Assembly: GCF_025380365.1 (NCBI RefSeq)
Contig: NZ_JAOCQF010000001.1
Span: forward strand, 1,476,245-1,540,244
Length of the DNA stretch: 64,000 nucleotides
Direction: 5' to 3'
Source of the DNA: Albidovulum sediminis
Lineage (GTDB): Bacteria; Pseudomonadota; Alphaproteobacteria; Rhodobacterales; Rhodobacteraceae
Below are positions 34,527 through 42,940 of the stretch, piece by piece. Position 1 is the first letter of the stretch; each line of letters starts with the position of its first letter. The position numbers were made by a program, and so were the translations under genes. A model generated the notes under the pieces. That model saw nothing but the letters and a program-made list of their open reading frames with translations, was not told the origin of the DNA and made no database searches.

Positions 34527-34859
34527 ATGTTCCAATCCATCAAGGCCGTTCTTGCAGTCACCGCGCTGGCCGCCTTGGGGGCCTGCGTCGAAGATACGGG
34601 CATGCCGACCTCGCCTGCAGGGCCGTCGATGATCACGACCTTCGATCCCGCCGTGAGCAGCACGGCGGTAAATGTGTGCCAGAACACGCTGGCGCAGCAG
34701 GTCGACGGCAACGTCACTGTCGTCGGCACCGAGTACTCGGAAGCGAACGTGGGCGTCTACATGCGCGTGGGTGCGAACGGTGCGCCTTGGCGCTGCCTGG
34801 TCTCGAACGACGGGCGGGGCGCGTCGGTCATGTTCCTTGGCAGCGAAGGCGCGGCGTAG
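34527..34859 (+). CDS. Small lipoprotein related to the cluster's two-Cys domain
   Basis: A 110-aa protein with a lipobox (LAALGAC, Cys23), so it is probably lipid-anchored. The mature part AVNVCQNTLAQQVDGN...WRCLVSNDGRGASVMFLG has the Cys pair and ends seen in the other cluster proteins. ATG 34527 follows AAGGGGAAAG. Function unknown. Confidence 0.7.
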   Translation: MFQSIKAVLAVTALAALGACVEDTGMPTSPAGPSMITTFDPAVSSTAVNVCQNTLAQQVDGNVTVVGTEYSEANVGVYMRVGANGAPWRCLVSNDGRGASVMFLGSEGAA

Positions 34860-34923
34860 GGTTGGTAGCGAGTGAGGGCGGGCGGCGCGTGCCGCCCCCC
34901 GCGTTCCGAAAGGGACCGATGGG

Positions 34924-35193
34924 ATGGCGCAAGGTGTCCTGATCTGCGGTTGGGTGCTGCGAGCTTTCGCAGTGCTGTACCTGCTTGCACTGGTGATCTT
35001 CCTTGTCGGGACGTTCGGGCTGTTCGGTCAGACCCGCGACCCGCTGTCCGGAGTGTTTCTGGTGCCACTGGGATGGCCGTGGAACCGGTTTGTGGACCTT
35101 GCGCCGCAATCGACCTGGCCTTGGCTCGCCGCGCTCGCGCCGCTTGTGAACATCGGCCTGCTGGCCCTCTTGTGCCGCTGGGCACGAAACTGA
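34924..35193 (+). CDS. Small membrane protein, unknown function
   Basis: An 89-aa protein with two hydrophobic helices (AVLYLLALVIFLVGTFGLF and WLAALAPLVNIGLLALLC) separated by a Trp/Pro-rich loop. It continues the envelope cluster 64 bp after the lipoprotein gene. No family recognised. Confidence 0.6.
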   Translation: MAQGVLICGWVLRAFAVLYLLALVIFLVGTFGLFGQTRDPLSGVFLVPLGWPWNRFVDLAPQSTWPWLAALAPLVNIGLLALLCRWARN

Positions 35194-35284
35194 AGCCTCG
35201 CCCCCGGGAAAACTGGGGCGGAGAAAGTGATGCCTCCATTTGAGACGTCGCACGACCGGTACTTGTCAGAGAGAAAGGAATGAA

Positions 35285-35923
35285 ATGAAGGTTGCACTAG
35301 CACTTGGCGCCCTGGCAATCGGATCATCGACGGCCTATGCCGGTGGCCCGGTCACGCCTGCGCCCGAGCCCGTAGTCATGGCTCCCGCCGCCCCCGCGCC
35401 AGCCGGCATCGACTGGACTGGATTCTATGCCGGTGGCCAATATGAAAACCTCACGGGTGGTGGTTCTCTTACACCGCCAGGGCTTGCTCTGGATCTCGAT
35501 GGCAATGTGGCTGGCGTGTTTGCAGGATATCGGCGAGATTTCGGTCGGCTCGTTGTTGGCGGTGAGCTTGACTATGTGAAGGGCGACTTCACCTGGTCCG
35601 GCGGCGCGCTGCTGCCAACGGACCTCGACGTTGACAGCATGCTCAGGGTCGGTCCGGAAGTCGGCTTCGATCTCGGTCGCGTCCTGATCTACGGAACCGC
35701 TGGCTATGCAAAGATCGACATCACGAACCCGGCGGTGTCCCAGTCGGATTCCAGTAGTGGCTACTTCTACGGAATCGGTGCGGACGTGCTTGTCGGAAAC
35801 CGTGTCACGGTCGGTGTAGAGGTCCTTCGGCACAAGTTCGACGATTTCGGCGGACCGCTTGCCATCTCGAACACCGTCGTGGAGCCGACGACGGCAGGAT
35901 TGAACATCGCGATCCGGTTCTGA
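35285..35923 (+). CDS. Outer-membrane beta-barrel protein
   Basis: A 212-aa protein. A signal peptide (LALGALAIGSSTAYA) and a Pro/Ala-rich linker are followed by GIDWTGFYAGGQYENLTGGG, the usual first strand of the small alphaproteobacterial outer-membrane barrel family. Alternating strands end in NIAIRF, with the terminal Phe that targets the BAM complex. ATG 35285 follows GAAAGGAA. It closes the envelope cluster. Confidence 0.85.
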   Translation: MKVALALGALAIGSSTAYAGGPVTPAPEPVVMAPAAPAPAGIDWTGFYAGGQYENLTGGGSLTPPGLALDLDGNVAGVFAGYRRDFGRLVVGGELDYVKGDFTWSGGALLPTDLDVDSMLRVGPEVGFDLGRVLIYGTAGYAKIDITNPAVSQSDSSSGYFYGIGADVLVGNRVTVGVEVLRHKFDDFGGPLAISNTVVEPTTAGLNIAIRF

Positions 35924-36160
35924 TGACACACCACCGGGCTGAGCGGCCATCTTGACGATCTCCGCTCAGCCAGCGATGGCCTGCTCTTGGGTCATCGGCG
36001 ACTGACCGCATGCAGGAATTGCATGGATGCATTCGCGCGTGCTTGCCGTGTGCCGCTGGGTCATCGGCGCATCTTTCTTGAATACTTCGCGCTTCGCAAA
36101 TGCCCGGAGTTCCAGCAGTTGGGCAACCGTCAGCATTCCTAAGCCAAAGGACATCTCAGG

Positions 36161-37804
36161 ATGAAACCGCTCGGGCCTCGTTCCATGACTTCACCCGTCT
36201 CGGCGGCAGATAGAGGCAAGGCGCTTTTGCCCCCATTCCTGACGAGTCTCATTCTGGGACTAGTTTCAATCCTCTTCAACTTGTCGATATTTCATCGCGC
36301 CGTGGCCGAGACTCAGGCGCCGATCGAAACCGTGCAGCCCTGTTTTGTGGCCCCGTTTCCAGAGATGAGGGAGCCTATCGGCCCATTCGAATGCGGCTAC
36401 GTGGTCGTCCCGGAGAACCATGTCGCTCCCTCTGATCGTACAATCCGGCTGGGCTTCGTCCGCCTTCCCGCAAGGCGGCCTGCAGATGCTGCGCCGATCT
36501 TCATGTTGTCGGGCGGCCCGGGCAATTCCCTTTTGCAGCCCGTCACGTTCAGCTTGTTCTCAGACGAGATGCTTGGTCCTCTGCGCGAAGACCGCGACAT
36601 CGTGATCCTGGAACAACGAGGATCGATGCACAGCGTCCCGCGACTTGATTGCCCGCTGGTGCACCGCCTGCCCTGGATGGTCAACCAGCTTGGGCTCGAC
36701 CGGGAGGCTGGGCGCTCCCTTTCCCACTCGGTCCTCGCCGATTGTGTTGCGCAGGCACGAAGCCACGGAATCGATCTGTCGCAATACAACAGTCTTGCCA
36801 TCGCCGCCGACATCGATCTTGCCCGCCAATCCCTCGGCTACGATCAGATCATCTATTACGGGGCGTCTTATGGTTCGCAGCTCGGCCAGCATATGATGCG
36901 GGATTATCCCGAGACGCTTGCAGCAGTAGTTCTCGACGGGGCCAGTGCGTTGTCGGTCCGAAGCTGGATGCAGGACCGGGTCATCAACGTCGACGAAGGG
37001 CTGGAGCACCTGGTTGCAACCTGCGAGGCCGATGGAAAGTGCGCAGAAGCCTACGACATCCGGGCACTGCTGGACCAGGCAATGGCGCTGTTTGCGGATG
37101 GCCCGATCCCGGCAAGCTTTACGGACCCGAGTAACCCAGAGACGACGGTCTCGCTGTCCCTGAACGAAGAGGACTTCGCCATGGCGGTCTACGAGATGCA
37201 GACCGGCCAGATCTTTATCCGGTCCCTGCCCGCAATGTTGCACATGGCAGTGGCGGACGGTCGGCAGTCCATGGCGACTGTTCTCGGCGAGGTTGTCGGC
37301 CCGAAAATCGTCGCTGCGCGCAACGCGCAAGGTGGTATTGTGACCCTGATGCACGCCGCTGTGGTCTGCTCCGACGACCCCGTCACCTCGGACAAGGACA
37401 TGGTCATCCCCGAGGGGGCTTCCGCCTTCGCGCGTGTCTTCGGTGAGGCGGTTCTCGATGAATACCTGATGTATTGCGAGAGTGTCGATGTTCCGCCGCT
37501 TCCTGACGCAACCGATGTTGACCCCGTGGTTGATGTGCCTACGCTGATCCTCAGCGGCTGGCTGGACGTGCGCACGCCGACGGCGCGAAGCCTTGAGGTG
37601 GCCAAAGCGCTTCCCAAGGCTACCCTTGTGACGTTCTGGGAGGGAACGCATGTCCAACTGGCCGAGGTCAACACCTGTGCAGCCCAGATCGTTCGCGTGT
37701 TCGTTGCAGATCCTGAGGCGGAAGTCGATGCGAGCTGCGTAGGCGAGACTCCCAAACGCGGCTTCGTCTTGCCGGATTTCTCGATCAGCGTGGATCCCGA
37801 TTGA
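36161..37804 (+). CDS. Secreted alpha/beta hydrolase, proline-iminopeptidase/TAP type
   Basis: A 547-aa protein. A hydrophobic segment near residues 24-46 (PPFLTSLILGLVSILFN) is an export signal. The hydrolase has the oxyanion segment MLSGGPGNSLL, DIVILEQRGS, the nucleophile elbow YYGASYGSQLG and, at the C-terminus, PTLILSGWLDVRTPT with the Asp and a final His (EGTHVQL), as in tripeptidyl aminopeptidases. It would release N-terminal residues or hydrolyse an ester in the periplasm. It is separated from the envelope cluster by 237 bp. Confidence 0.88.
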   Translation: MKPLGPRSMTSPVSAADRGKALLPPFLTSLILGLVSILFNLSIFHRAVAETQAPIETVQPCFVAPFPEMREPIGPFECGYVVVPENHVAPSDRTIRLGFVRLPARRPADAAPIFMLSGGPGNSLLQPVTFSLFSDEMLGPLREDRDIVILEQRGSMHSVPRLDCPLVHRLPWMVNQLGLDREAGRSLSHSVLADCVAQARSHGIDLSQYNSLAIAADIDLARQSLGYDQIIYYGASYGSQLGQHMMRDYPETLAAVVLDGASALSVRSWMQDRVINVDEGLEHLVATCEADGKCAEAYDIRALLDQAMALFADGPIPASFTDPSNPETTVSLSLNEEDFAMAVYEMQTGQIFIRSLPAMLHMAVADGRQSMATVLGEVVGPKIVAARNAQGGIVTLMHAAVVCSDDPVTSDKDMVIPEGASAFARVFGEAVLDEYLMYCESVDVPPLPDATDVDPVVDVPTLILSGWLDVRTPTARSLEVAKALPKATLVTFWEGTHVQLAEVNTCAAQIVRVFVADPEAEVDASCVGETPKRGFVLPDFSISVDPD

Positions 37805-38495
37805 CTTTGTCTGCTCGCGCCGCGCAGCTGTCTAGGCCTGCCCCTTCAGCTTAACTTTCCCGTCGCAACTGGTAATTCACACCAAGCCAGAAGAGGCTGC
37901 GCATCGTTCAGCATGCGGCGCAGGTCTGAGCAGGACCTAAATCGCCCGAATGCGATGGTCCGCTGGCCATGACCGTTCACTTCGCGCTTGCCAACCTCGT
38001 GTCGGTCTACCTGATCGCCCATGCCGTTATGGCTACGATCCATCACTTTGCGAGGTCGGGACAGTTTGGCAAGATGTGTAAACTTTAGGAAGGAATGAAG
38101 ACCGCAGGCTGAGTGCCCAATTCGCAGTGCAGACCTTGGAGATCAATGCAGCGAACTTCCGCTCTCCGCCCTTTTCGGCAAAGAGACTGGCCGCAGAAAA
38201 GGCACTTGTCTCCTTCACATTTGGCCGTCCGGATGACTGGCTTCACGCATGCTCATCGGCGAAGCGGCTCTTGGTTGGCACGCGGTATATGTTGGATTTC
38301 AGTTCCATTGCACCGGTCGCGATTTGTGTCGAAGTGTTCAGGTGGGGCGTCGGAAAAACCTATTAAGTTCTAATGGTTGAAAGCTATTCACCAAATCCGC
38401 GCAGTCATGAGGTTCTGAGAATATCGCCCCTGAGAGACCGCTTTCGGGCCTATTGGCACCTATGCCGGTGCTCAGCCCACCCTGCATAACCCTCG
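37805..38495. other. Intergenic stretch left of the tRNA
   Basis: About 690 bp without a supported gene. Short frames on both strands (37846-38046, 38033-38218, 38127-38366) overlap each other and show no domain or start signal; they may be decayed sequence at the island edge. Confidence 0.5.
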
Positions 38496-38527
38496 AAAAA
38501 AACGAAATAATCCGGCCGCAGCCGGAT
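38496..38527 (-). terminator. Rho-independent terminator of tRNA-Ser
   Basis: On the minus strand a 7-bp stem (ATCCGGC/GCCGGAT, loop TGCG; 38510-38527) is followed by TATTTCG and a run of seven T (38496-38502). It lies 26 bp after the encoded CCA of the tRNA. Half of this hairpin is present in the left repeat at window position 1. Confidence 0.75.
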
Positions 38528-38560
38528 CGGGAGAACGCTTTCGCAAAGGCAAATGGCGGA
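38515..38560. repeat. Right copy of the 46-bp direct repeat at tRNA-Ser
   Basis: It matches 1-46 at 42 of 46 positions. It covers part of the terminator stem, the 3' flank and the last seven bases of the tRNA gene including CCA. The overlap with a tRNA 3' end is what makes an attachment-site reading attractive. Confidence 0.6.
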
Positions 38561-38643
38561 CAGAGAGGGATTCGAACCCTCGAGACGGTTCCCCGCCTAC
38601 ACACTTTCCAGGCGTGCGCCTTCGACCACTCGGCCATCTGTCC
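38554..38643 (-). tRNA. tRNA-Ser(GGA)
   Basis: A 90-nt class II tRNA. The acceptor stem GGACAGA pairs with TCTGTCC, discriminator G is followed by encoded CCA, and the T-arm contains GGTTCGAATCC. The anticodon loop CTGGAAA gives anticodon GGA for serine codons UCC/UCU. A long variable arm, as expected for tRNA-Ser, lies between anticodon and T-arms. It marks the border between the accessory island and the chromosomal genes. Confidence 0.95.
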
Positions 38644-38709
38644 GTGGCGCGTTCTTTACAGGGGTAAAGTGGTGCCGCGCAAGGGGGGCGGCCGGAAATC
38701 CGCGACTTT

Positions 38710-39429
38710 TCAGGGGGCAAGCAGGATGTTCACGCGGCGGTTCTGGCGGCCCTTGTTCTCGATCTTGCCCAGCGTCACCCGTCCGATCTCGCCCGTGCGC
38801 GCGACATGGGTGCCGCCGCAGGGCTGCAGGTCCACCTGATCCGCCCCGGCCCCGATCCGAACGAGCCGGACCCGGCCCTGCCCCATCGGCGGCTGGACCG
38901 ACATCGTCTTGACCAGCCCCGGGTTCGCCGCAAGTTCGGCGTCGGTGATCCAGTCGTCGGTCACCGGCAGGTCGCGGGCGATGAGCGCGTTCAGCGCCGC
39001 CTCGATCGCGGCGGGGTCGGCGGGCGGTTCCGGCATCAGGAAATCGAGCCGCCCCTTGTCGGCACCGATCTGCCCGCCGGTCACCGGCAGGGGGATCACC
39101 ACCGACAGCAGGTGCAACGCGGTGTGCACGCGCATGTGGCGGTGACGGCGGTCCCAGTCGAGCGTCTGGGTCACCCCGGTGCCCGGCTCCGGCAGCGGGC
39201 CCGGCGCCTCGGGCACCAGAACGATGGCGCCGTCCTCGCCCTTGACGGCCGTCGCAATGGCGATCTGCGCATCCCCGAAGCCCAGCGTGCCGCTGTCGCC
39301 CGGCTGTCCGCCCGACGTCGGGTAGAAGATCGTCGCATCAAGCACGATCCCGCCCTCGGGCGTGTGGCCGACGACCCGTGCGGGCGCCTCACGCAGGTAG
39401 GCATCGGTTCGGAACACCGGGTCCGTCAT
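38710..39429 (-). CDS. Alanyl-tRNA editing protein, AlaX-like
   Basis: A 239-aa free-standing editing domain that hydrolyses Ser or Gly wrongly attached to tRNA-Ala. Zinc ligands are visible in HTALH (H102, H106) and CGGTHV (C204, H208). The TIFYPTSGGQPGD segment is the conserved AlaX/AlaRS editing motif. ATG 39429 overlaps the mechanosensitive channel stop by ATGA, so the two are co-translated although unrelated in function. Confidence 0.92.
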   Translation of the reverse strand: MTDPVFRTDAYLREAPARVVGHTPEGGIVLDATIFYPTSGGQPGDSGTLGFGDAQIAIATAVKGEDGAIVLVPEAPGPLPEPGTGVTQTLDWDRRHRHMRVHTALHLLSVVIPLPVTGGQIGADKGRLDFLMPEPPADPAAIEAALNALIARDLPVTDDWITDAELAANPGLVKTMSVQPPMGQGRVRLVRIGAGADQVDLQPCGGTHVARTGEIGRVTLGKIENKGRQNRRVNILLAP

Positions 39430-41858
39430 CTGTCGCCTTCCTCGTCCTCGCTCGGGTCATTGTGGATCAGGCGCGGGTCGGGTGTCCTGCGCGCCTCGGG
39501 TGCGGCGGGCGTTGCGGGTGCGGGCGCGGCGACCCGCGCCTCGCCGCGCAGCGCCTCGGGGTTGCGGATCCAGATGTCGCGCTGGGCGAATGGAATCTCG
39601 ATCCCCTCCTCGGCAAAGCGGCGGACGATCTCGTGGTTCATCTCCGACAGGACCACGTTCTTGAAGTTCACGTCCGACAGGATCGCGCGCACCTCGAAGT
39701 TCAGGGAATCGGCGCCGAGGTCGGTGAAGATCACCGCCGGCGCGGGATCGACAAGGACCAGAGGTTGGGCATTGGCGATCTCCTTCAGGATCGCCTCCAC
39801 CCGCCGCGTGTCGCTGCCGTAGGCCACCCCGGCCTTGAGGATGAGGCGACCGGTCAGATTGCCCCGCGTCAGGTTGGTGACCACGCCCGACACGAGGTCG
39901 CCGTTCGGCACGATCACGTCGGTGCGGTCGAAGGTCTCGATCCAGGTCGAGCGGACCGAGATACCCTTGACGATGCCGAACTGGCCGTTGACCTCGATCA
40001 TGTCGCCCTCGGAGATCGGCCGCTCGATCAGGAGGATGATGCCCGAGACGAAGTTCTGGACGATGTTCTGCAGGCCAAAGCCGATGCCCACCGACAGCGC
40101 GCCCGCGACGATGGCCAGCGAGGAAAGATCGAGCCCCGCGGCGGTGATCGAGACGAGCGCGGCCAGGAATATCCCGACATATCCCACGCCGGCGGCCAGC
40201 GCGTTCTGGACGCCCTTTTCCAGGTTGGTCCGCGGCAGGACCGAATACTTCAGCGCACCCTGCACTAGCCGGGTGGCGAGGTAGCCCATCACAAAGACCG
40301 CAACGAGCGTCAGGAACGAGGTCGGCGAGATCCGCGTCTCGCCCAGCACGATGCCGCCGCGGAAGCGATTCCAGGCCTCCCACAGGTCGGCGGTGCGCGC
40401 GCCCCAGATCAGCGCCAGCGCCGGCAGCGCCGACAGCGCCAGGACGAAGACGAGCAGGACCGGGACCAGCGCCTCGCGCCCCTCTTCGCCGGAGCGCGAC
40501 ACGACCAAGTAGATGTCGGTCAGGAAGCGGTGCAGGACGATGACGAGGCCAACGAGCGCCAGCGTGCCGAGCGCGGGCCAGATGAGCGCGTTCGACGCCG
40601 CCACATAGCCCACCGCGCCAAGCAGCGGCGAGACCACCGAGGCGGCGACAAGCGCGGTGCCGAACAGCTTCTGGATGCGCGCGCCAAAGGCGCGTTCGTC
40701 GGTGTCGAGCGCGCCTTCGCGGCGGCGGATGAGGTGGCCGAGACGGAACAGGAAGACGGCGACAAGGACGGCGACCGGGAAGGCCCAGACCGATTGCGCC
40801 GCCTGCGACAGCGGCGGGCGCACGTCGGTGGCGAAGGCCACCCGCATCACCTCGAGCGCGGCTGCGACGCCCAGCATGCTGGCGTGGAAGCGCGCCTCGG
40901 CCGGACGCTCCACCACGATGGGTGCCGTCGTGCCGCCGGTGAAGACCGAGGCACCGAGCCACCGCGCGAGGAAGAAGGCCGCCGCCGCCTCGGGCAGCGC
41001 CCCGATCAGTTCGCCCGACCTGAGCCCCGTCATGCCGGTCGCCCTGGTGGCCATGACCAGAAGGAGCACGCCGAGGACCGGCACGACGACTTGCCCCAGC
41101 GACAGGATCGTCGCGGCCAGCGCGCGGGTGCGCATCGAGTTCGAGCGATGAAGGCGCGCGGTCATGTTGCCGATGAAGCCCGGCGCGCGCAGGACGAGGA
41201 TACCCGCGATTGCAAGGTAGAGGATGATGACGGGCAGGTTGTTGCGCAACTCCGTCCGCCGCGCGGGGTTTTCCCATGCCCCGACGGTTTCGCCCCAAAG
41301 GGTCTTCAGCCCCTGCGTCAGGACCGCCGCGCCGGCCGGCCAGTTGATCGGGTTCACCGGCGACGGCGACAGCTTCAGGAGCGCATCGGCCTGGCGGTCG
41401 CGGATCAGCGAGTCGATCTCGCGGATGATGCCTTCGGCGCGGCTGTGCGCCTCGACCGCGGCGATGCCCGGCGCCTCCAGCTTGGCAAGCTGATCGTTCA
41501 GCGCCGACCGGCGTTCCGCGATCTCGGGGGCTTCGGACTGGCCTTCGCTGGGCGCCGCGCCCAGCGCCGCGATCTGGCTGCGCAGGGTCTCGATCCGCTG
41601 CTGGTTGGCCGACTGGACCGCGGCGAACCGGGCGCGCCAGTCGACGATGCGCTGGCGCAGCTGTTCCATCGCCTGGTTCGAGGCGCGGTCTTCCTCCAGC
41701 ACCTGTTCGGCCAGGGCCGCGTCCTTCTCCCACTGCGCATAGTCCGGCGCGGCCGGCGCCTCCTGCGCCATCGCCGCCCCGGCGAACGGACCGGTGAGCC
41801 CCGCCGGCGCCGCAAGTGCCGCGAGAAGAACGATCAGGAGAAGGCGCAGTCCCCGCAT
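39426..41858 (-). CDS. MscS-family mechanosensitive channel with DUF3772 domain
   Basis: An 810-aa inner-membrane protein. The signal peptide (LLLIVLLAALAAPAGL) and a periplasmic coiled-coil/DUF3772 region (about 30-170) precede many membrane helices. The C-terminal MscS core has the pore-lining helix region SLAIVAGALSVGIGFGLQN and FVSGIILLIERPISEGDMIE, then the cytoplasmic vestibule (DVIVPNGDLVSG). It opens under membrane tension to release solutes in osmotic downshock. A Pro/Ala-rich tail ends the protein. Start and cysK stop share one base. Confidence 0.9.
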   Translation of the reverse strand: MRGLRLLLIVLLAALAAPAGLTGPFAGAAMAQEAPAAPDYAQWEKDAALAEQVLEEDRASNQAMEQLRQRIVDWRARFAAVQSANQQRIETLRSQIAALGAAPSEGQSEAPEIAERRSALNDQLAKLEAPGIAAVEAHSRAEGIIREIDSLIRDRQADALLKLSPSPVNPINWPAGAAVLTQGLKTLWGETVGAWENPARRTELRNNLPVIILYLAIAGILVLRAPGFIGNMTARLHRSNSMRTRALAATILSLGQVVVPVLGVLLLVMATRATGMTGLRSGELIGALPEAAAAFFLARWLGASVFTGGTTAPIVVERPAEARFHASMLGVAAALEVMRVAFATDVRPPLSQAAQSVWAFPVAVLVAVFLFRLGHLIRRREGALDTDERAFGARIQKLFGTALVAASVVSPLLGAVGYVAASNALIWPALGTLALVGLVIVLHRFLTDIYLVVSRSGEEGREALVPVLLVFVLALSALPALALIWGARTADLWEAWNRFRGGIVLGETRISPTSFLTLVAVFVMGYLATRLVQGALKYSVLPRTNLEKGVQNALAAGVGYVGIFLAALVSITAAGLDLSSLAIVAGALSVGIGFGLQNIVQNFVSGIILLIERPISEGDMIEVNGQFGIVKGISVRSTWIETFDRTDVIVPNGDLVSGVVTNLTRGNLTGRLILKAGVAYGSDTRRVEAILKEIANAQPLVLVDPAPAVIFTDLGADSLNFEVRAILSDVNFKNVVLSEMNHEIVRRFAEEGIEIPFAQRDIWIRNPEALRGEARVAAPAPATPAAPEARRTPDPRLIHNDPSEDEEGDR

Positions 41859-42889
41859 CAGCCTTCGAAGACCGAGGGCAGGTCCCGCGGCTCGCTGTCA
41901 AGCCAGGACGGAACCGGCAGGCCCTTGGCGCGCAGGAAATCGGGGTTGAACAGCTTGGACTGATAGCGGTTGCCGTAGTCGCAGAGCACGGTGACGATGG
42001 TGTGGCCTGGCCCCATCTCGCGCGCCATGCGGATGGCGCCCGCGACGTTGATGCCCGACGACCCGCCCAGGCACAGCCCCTCTTCCGCCAGAAGGTCGAA
42101 GACGATGGGTAGCGCCTCGCTGTCGGGGATGCGCCAGGCCATGTCGGGGGTGAACCCCTCGAGGTTGGCGGTGATGCGCCCCTGCCCGATCCCCTCGGTG
42201 ATGGAGGAGCCTTCGGACTTGAGCACGCCCGTCGTGTAGAAACTGTAAAGCGCCGCCCCTTCGGGGTCGGCCAGACCGATCTTCACCCCCCTGGGCTGCA
42301 GCGCCATCGCCACGCCCGCCAGCGTACCCCCCGACCCCACGGCGCAGACGAAGCCGTCGACCTTGCCGCCGGTCTGCTCCCAGATCTCCGGCCCGGTCGT
42401 CTCGACATGGGCCTGGCGGTTGGCGACGTTGTCGAACTGGTTGGCCCAGATCGCGCCGTTCGGTTCGGTCTGCGCCAGCGCGGCGGCCAGTCGGCCGGAA
42501 TAGCGGACGTAGTTGTTCGGGTTGGAATAGGGTGCTGCCGGCACCTGCACCAGTTCGGCGCCCGCGAGCCGCAGCATGTCCTTCTTTTCCTGGCTCTGCG
42601 TCTCGGGAATGACGATGACCGTGCGGAAGCCGAGCGAGGCGCCCACCAGCGCAAGCCCGATGCCGGTGTTGCCCGCCGTCCCCTCCACGATGGTGCCGCC
42701 GGGCTTCAGAAGCCCCTTCGCCACCGCGTCGCGGATGATGAAAAGCGCGGCGCGGTCCTTGACCGACTGGCCGGGGTTCATGAACTCGGCCTTGCCGAGA
42801 ATCTCGCAACCCGTCTGCTCGCTCGCCCGGTGCAGGCGCACCAGCGGCGTGTTGCCGACCGCCTCGGCCAGATCCTTGTGAATGCGCAT
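41858..42889 (-). CDS. cysK: Cysteine synthase A
   Basis: A 343-aa PLP enzyme joining O-acetylserine and sulfide to make cysteine. PLP lysine K44 lies in NPGQSVKDRAAL; EGTAGNTGIGLAL binds the substrate carboxylate and GSGGTLAGVA the PLP phosphate. ATG 42889 has GGGAGAG six bases upstream and is preferred over ATG 42916. It follows trgB by about 50 bp. In Rhodobacter sphaeroides cysK is next to trgAB and contributes to tellurite resistance. Confidence 0.92.
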   Translation of the reverse strand: MRIHKDLAEAVGNTPLVRLHRASEQTGCEILGKAEFMNPGQSVKDRAALFIIRDAVAKGLLKPGGTIVEGTAGNTGIGLALVGASLGFRTVIVIPETQSQEKKDMLRLAGAELVQVPAAPYSNPNNYVRYSGRLAAALAQTEPNGAIWANQFDNVANRQAHVETTGPEIWEQTGGKVDGFVCAVGSGGTLAGVAMALQPRGVKIGLADPEGAALYSFYTTGVLKSEGSSITEGIGQGRITANLEGFTPDMAWRIPDSEALPIVFDLLAEEGLCLGGSSGINVAGAIRMAREMGPGHTIVTVLCDYGNRYQSKLFNPDFLRAKGLPVPSWLDSEPRDLPSVFEG

Positions 42890-42940
42890 CCGCAACTCTC
42901 CCGTTGGTCGGTCCATACCTAGGACGGTGGGCGCTGGACC

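Noticed and set aside
37846-38366. Several short frames left of the tRNA
   Set aside because: They overlap on both strands and none has a start signal or recognisable motif.
39457-41901. 814-codon minus-strand frame overlapping the MscS-type gene
   Set aside because: Its translation is low-complexity Arg/Gly/Pro text with no domain; the channel frame has clear motifs. It is a high-GC shadow.
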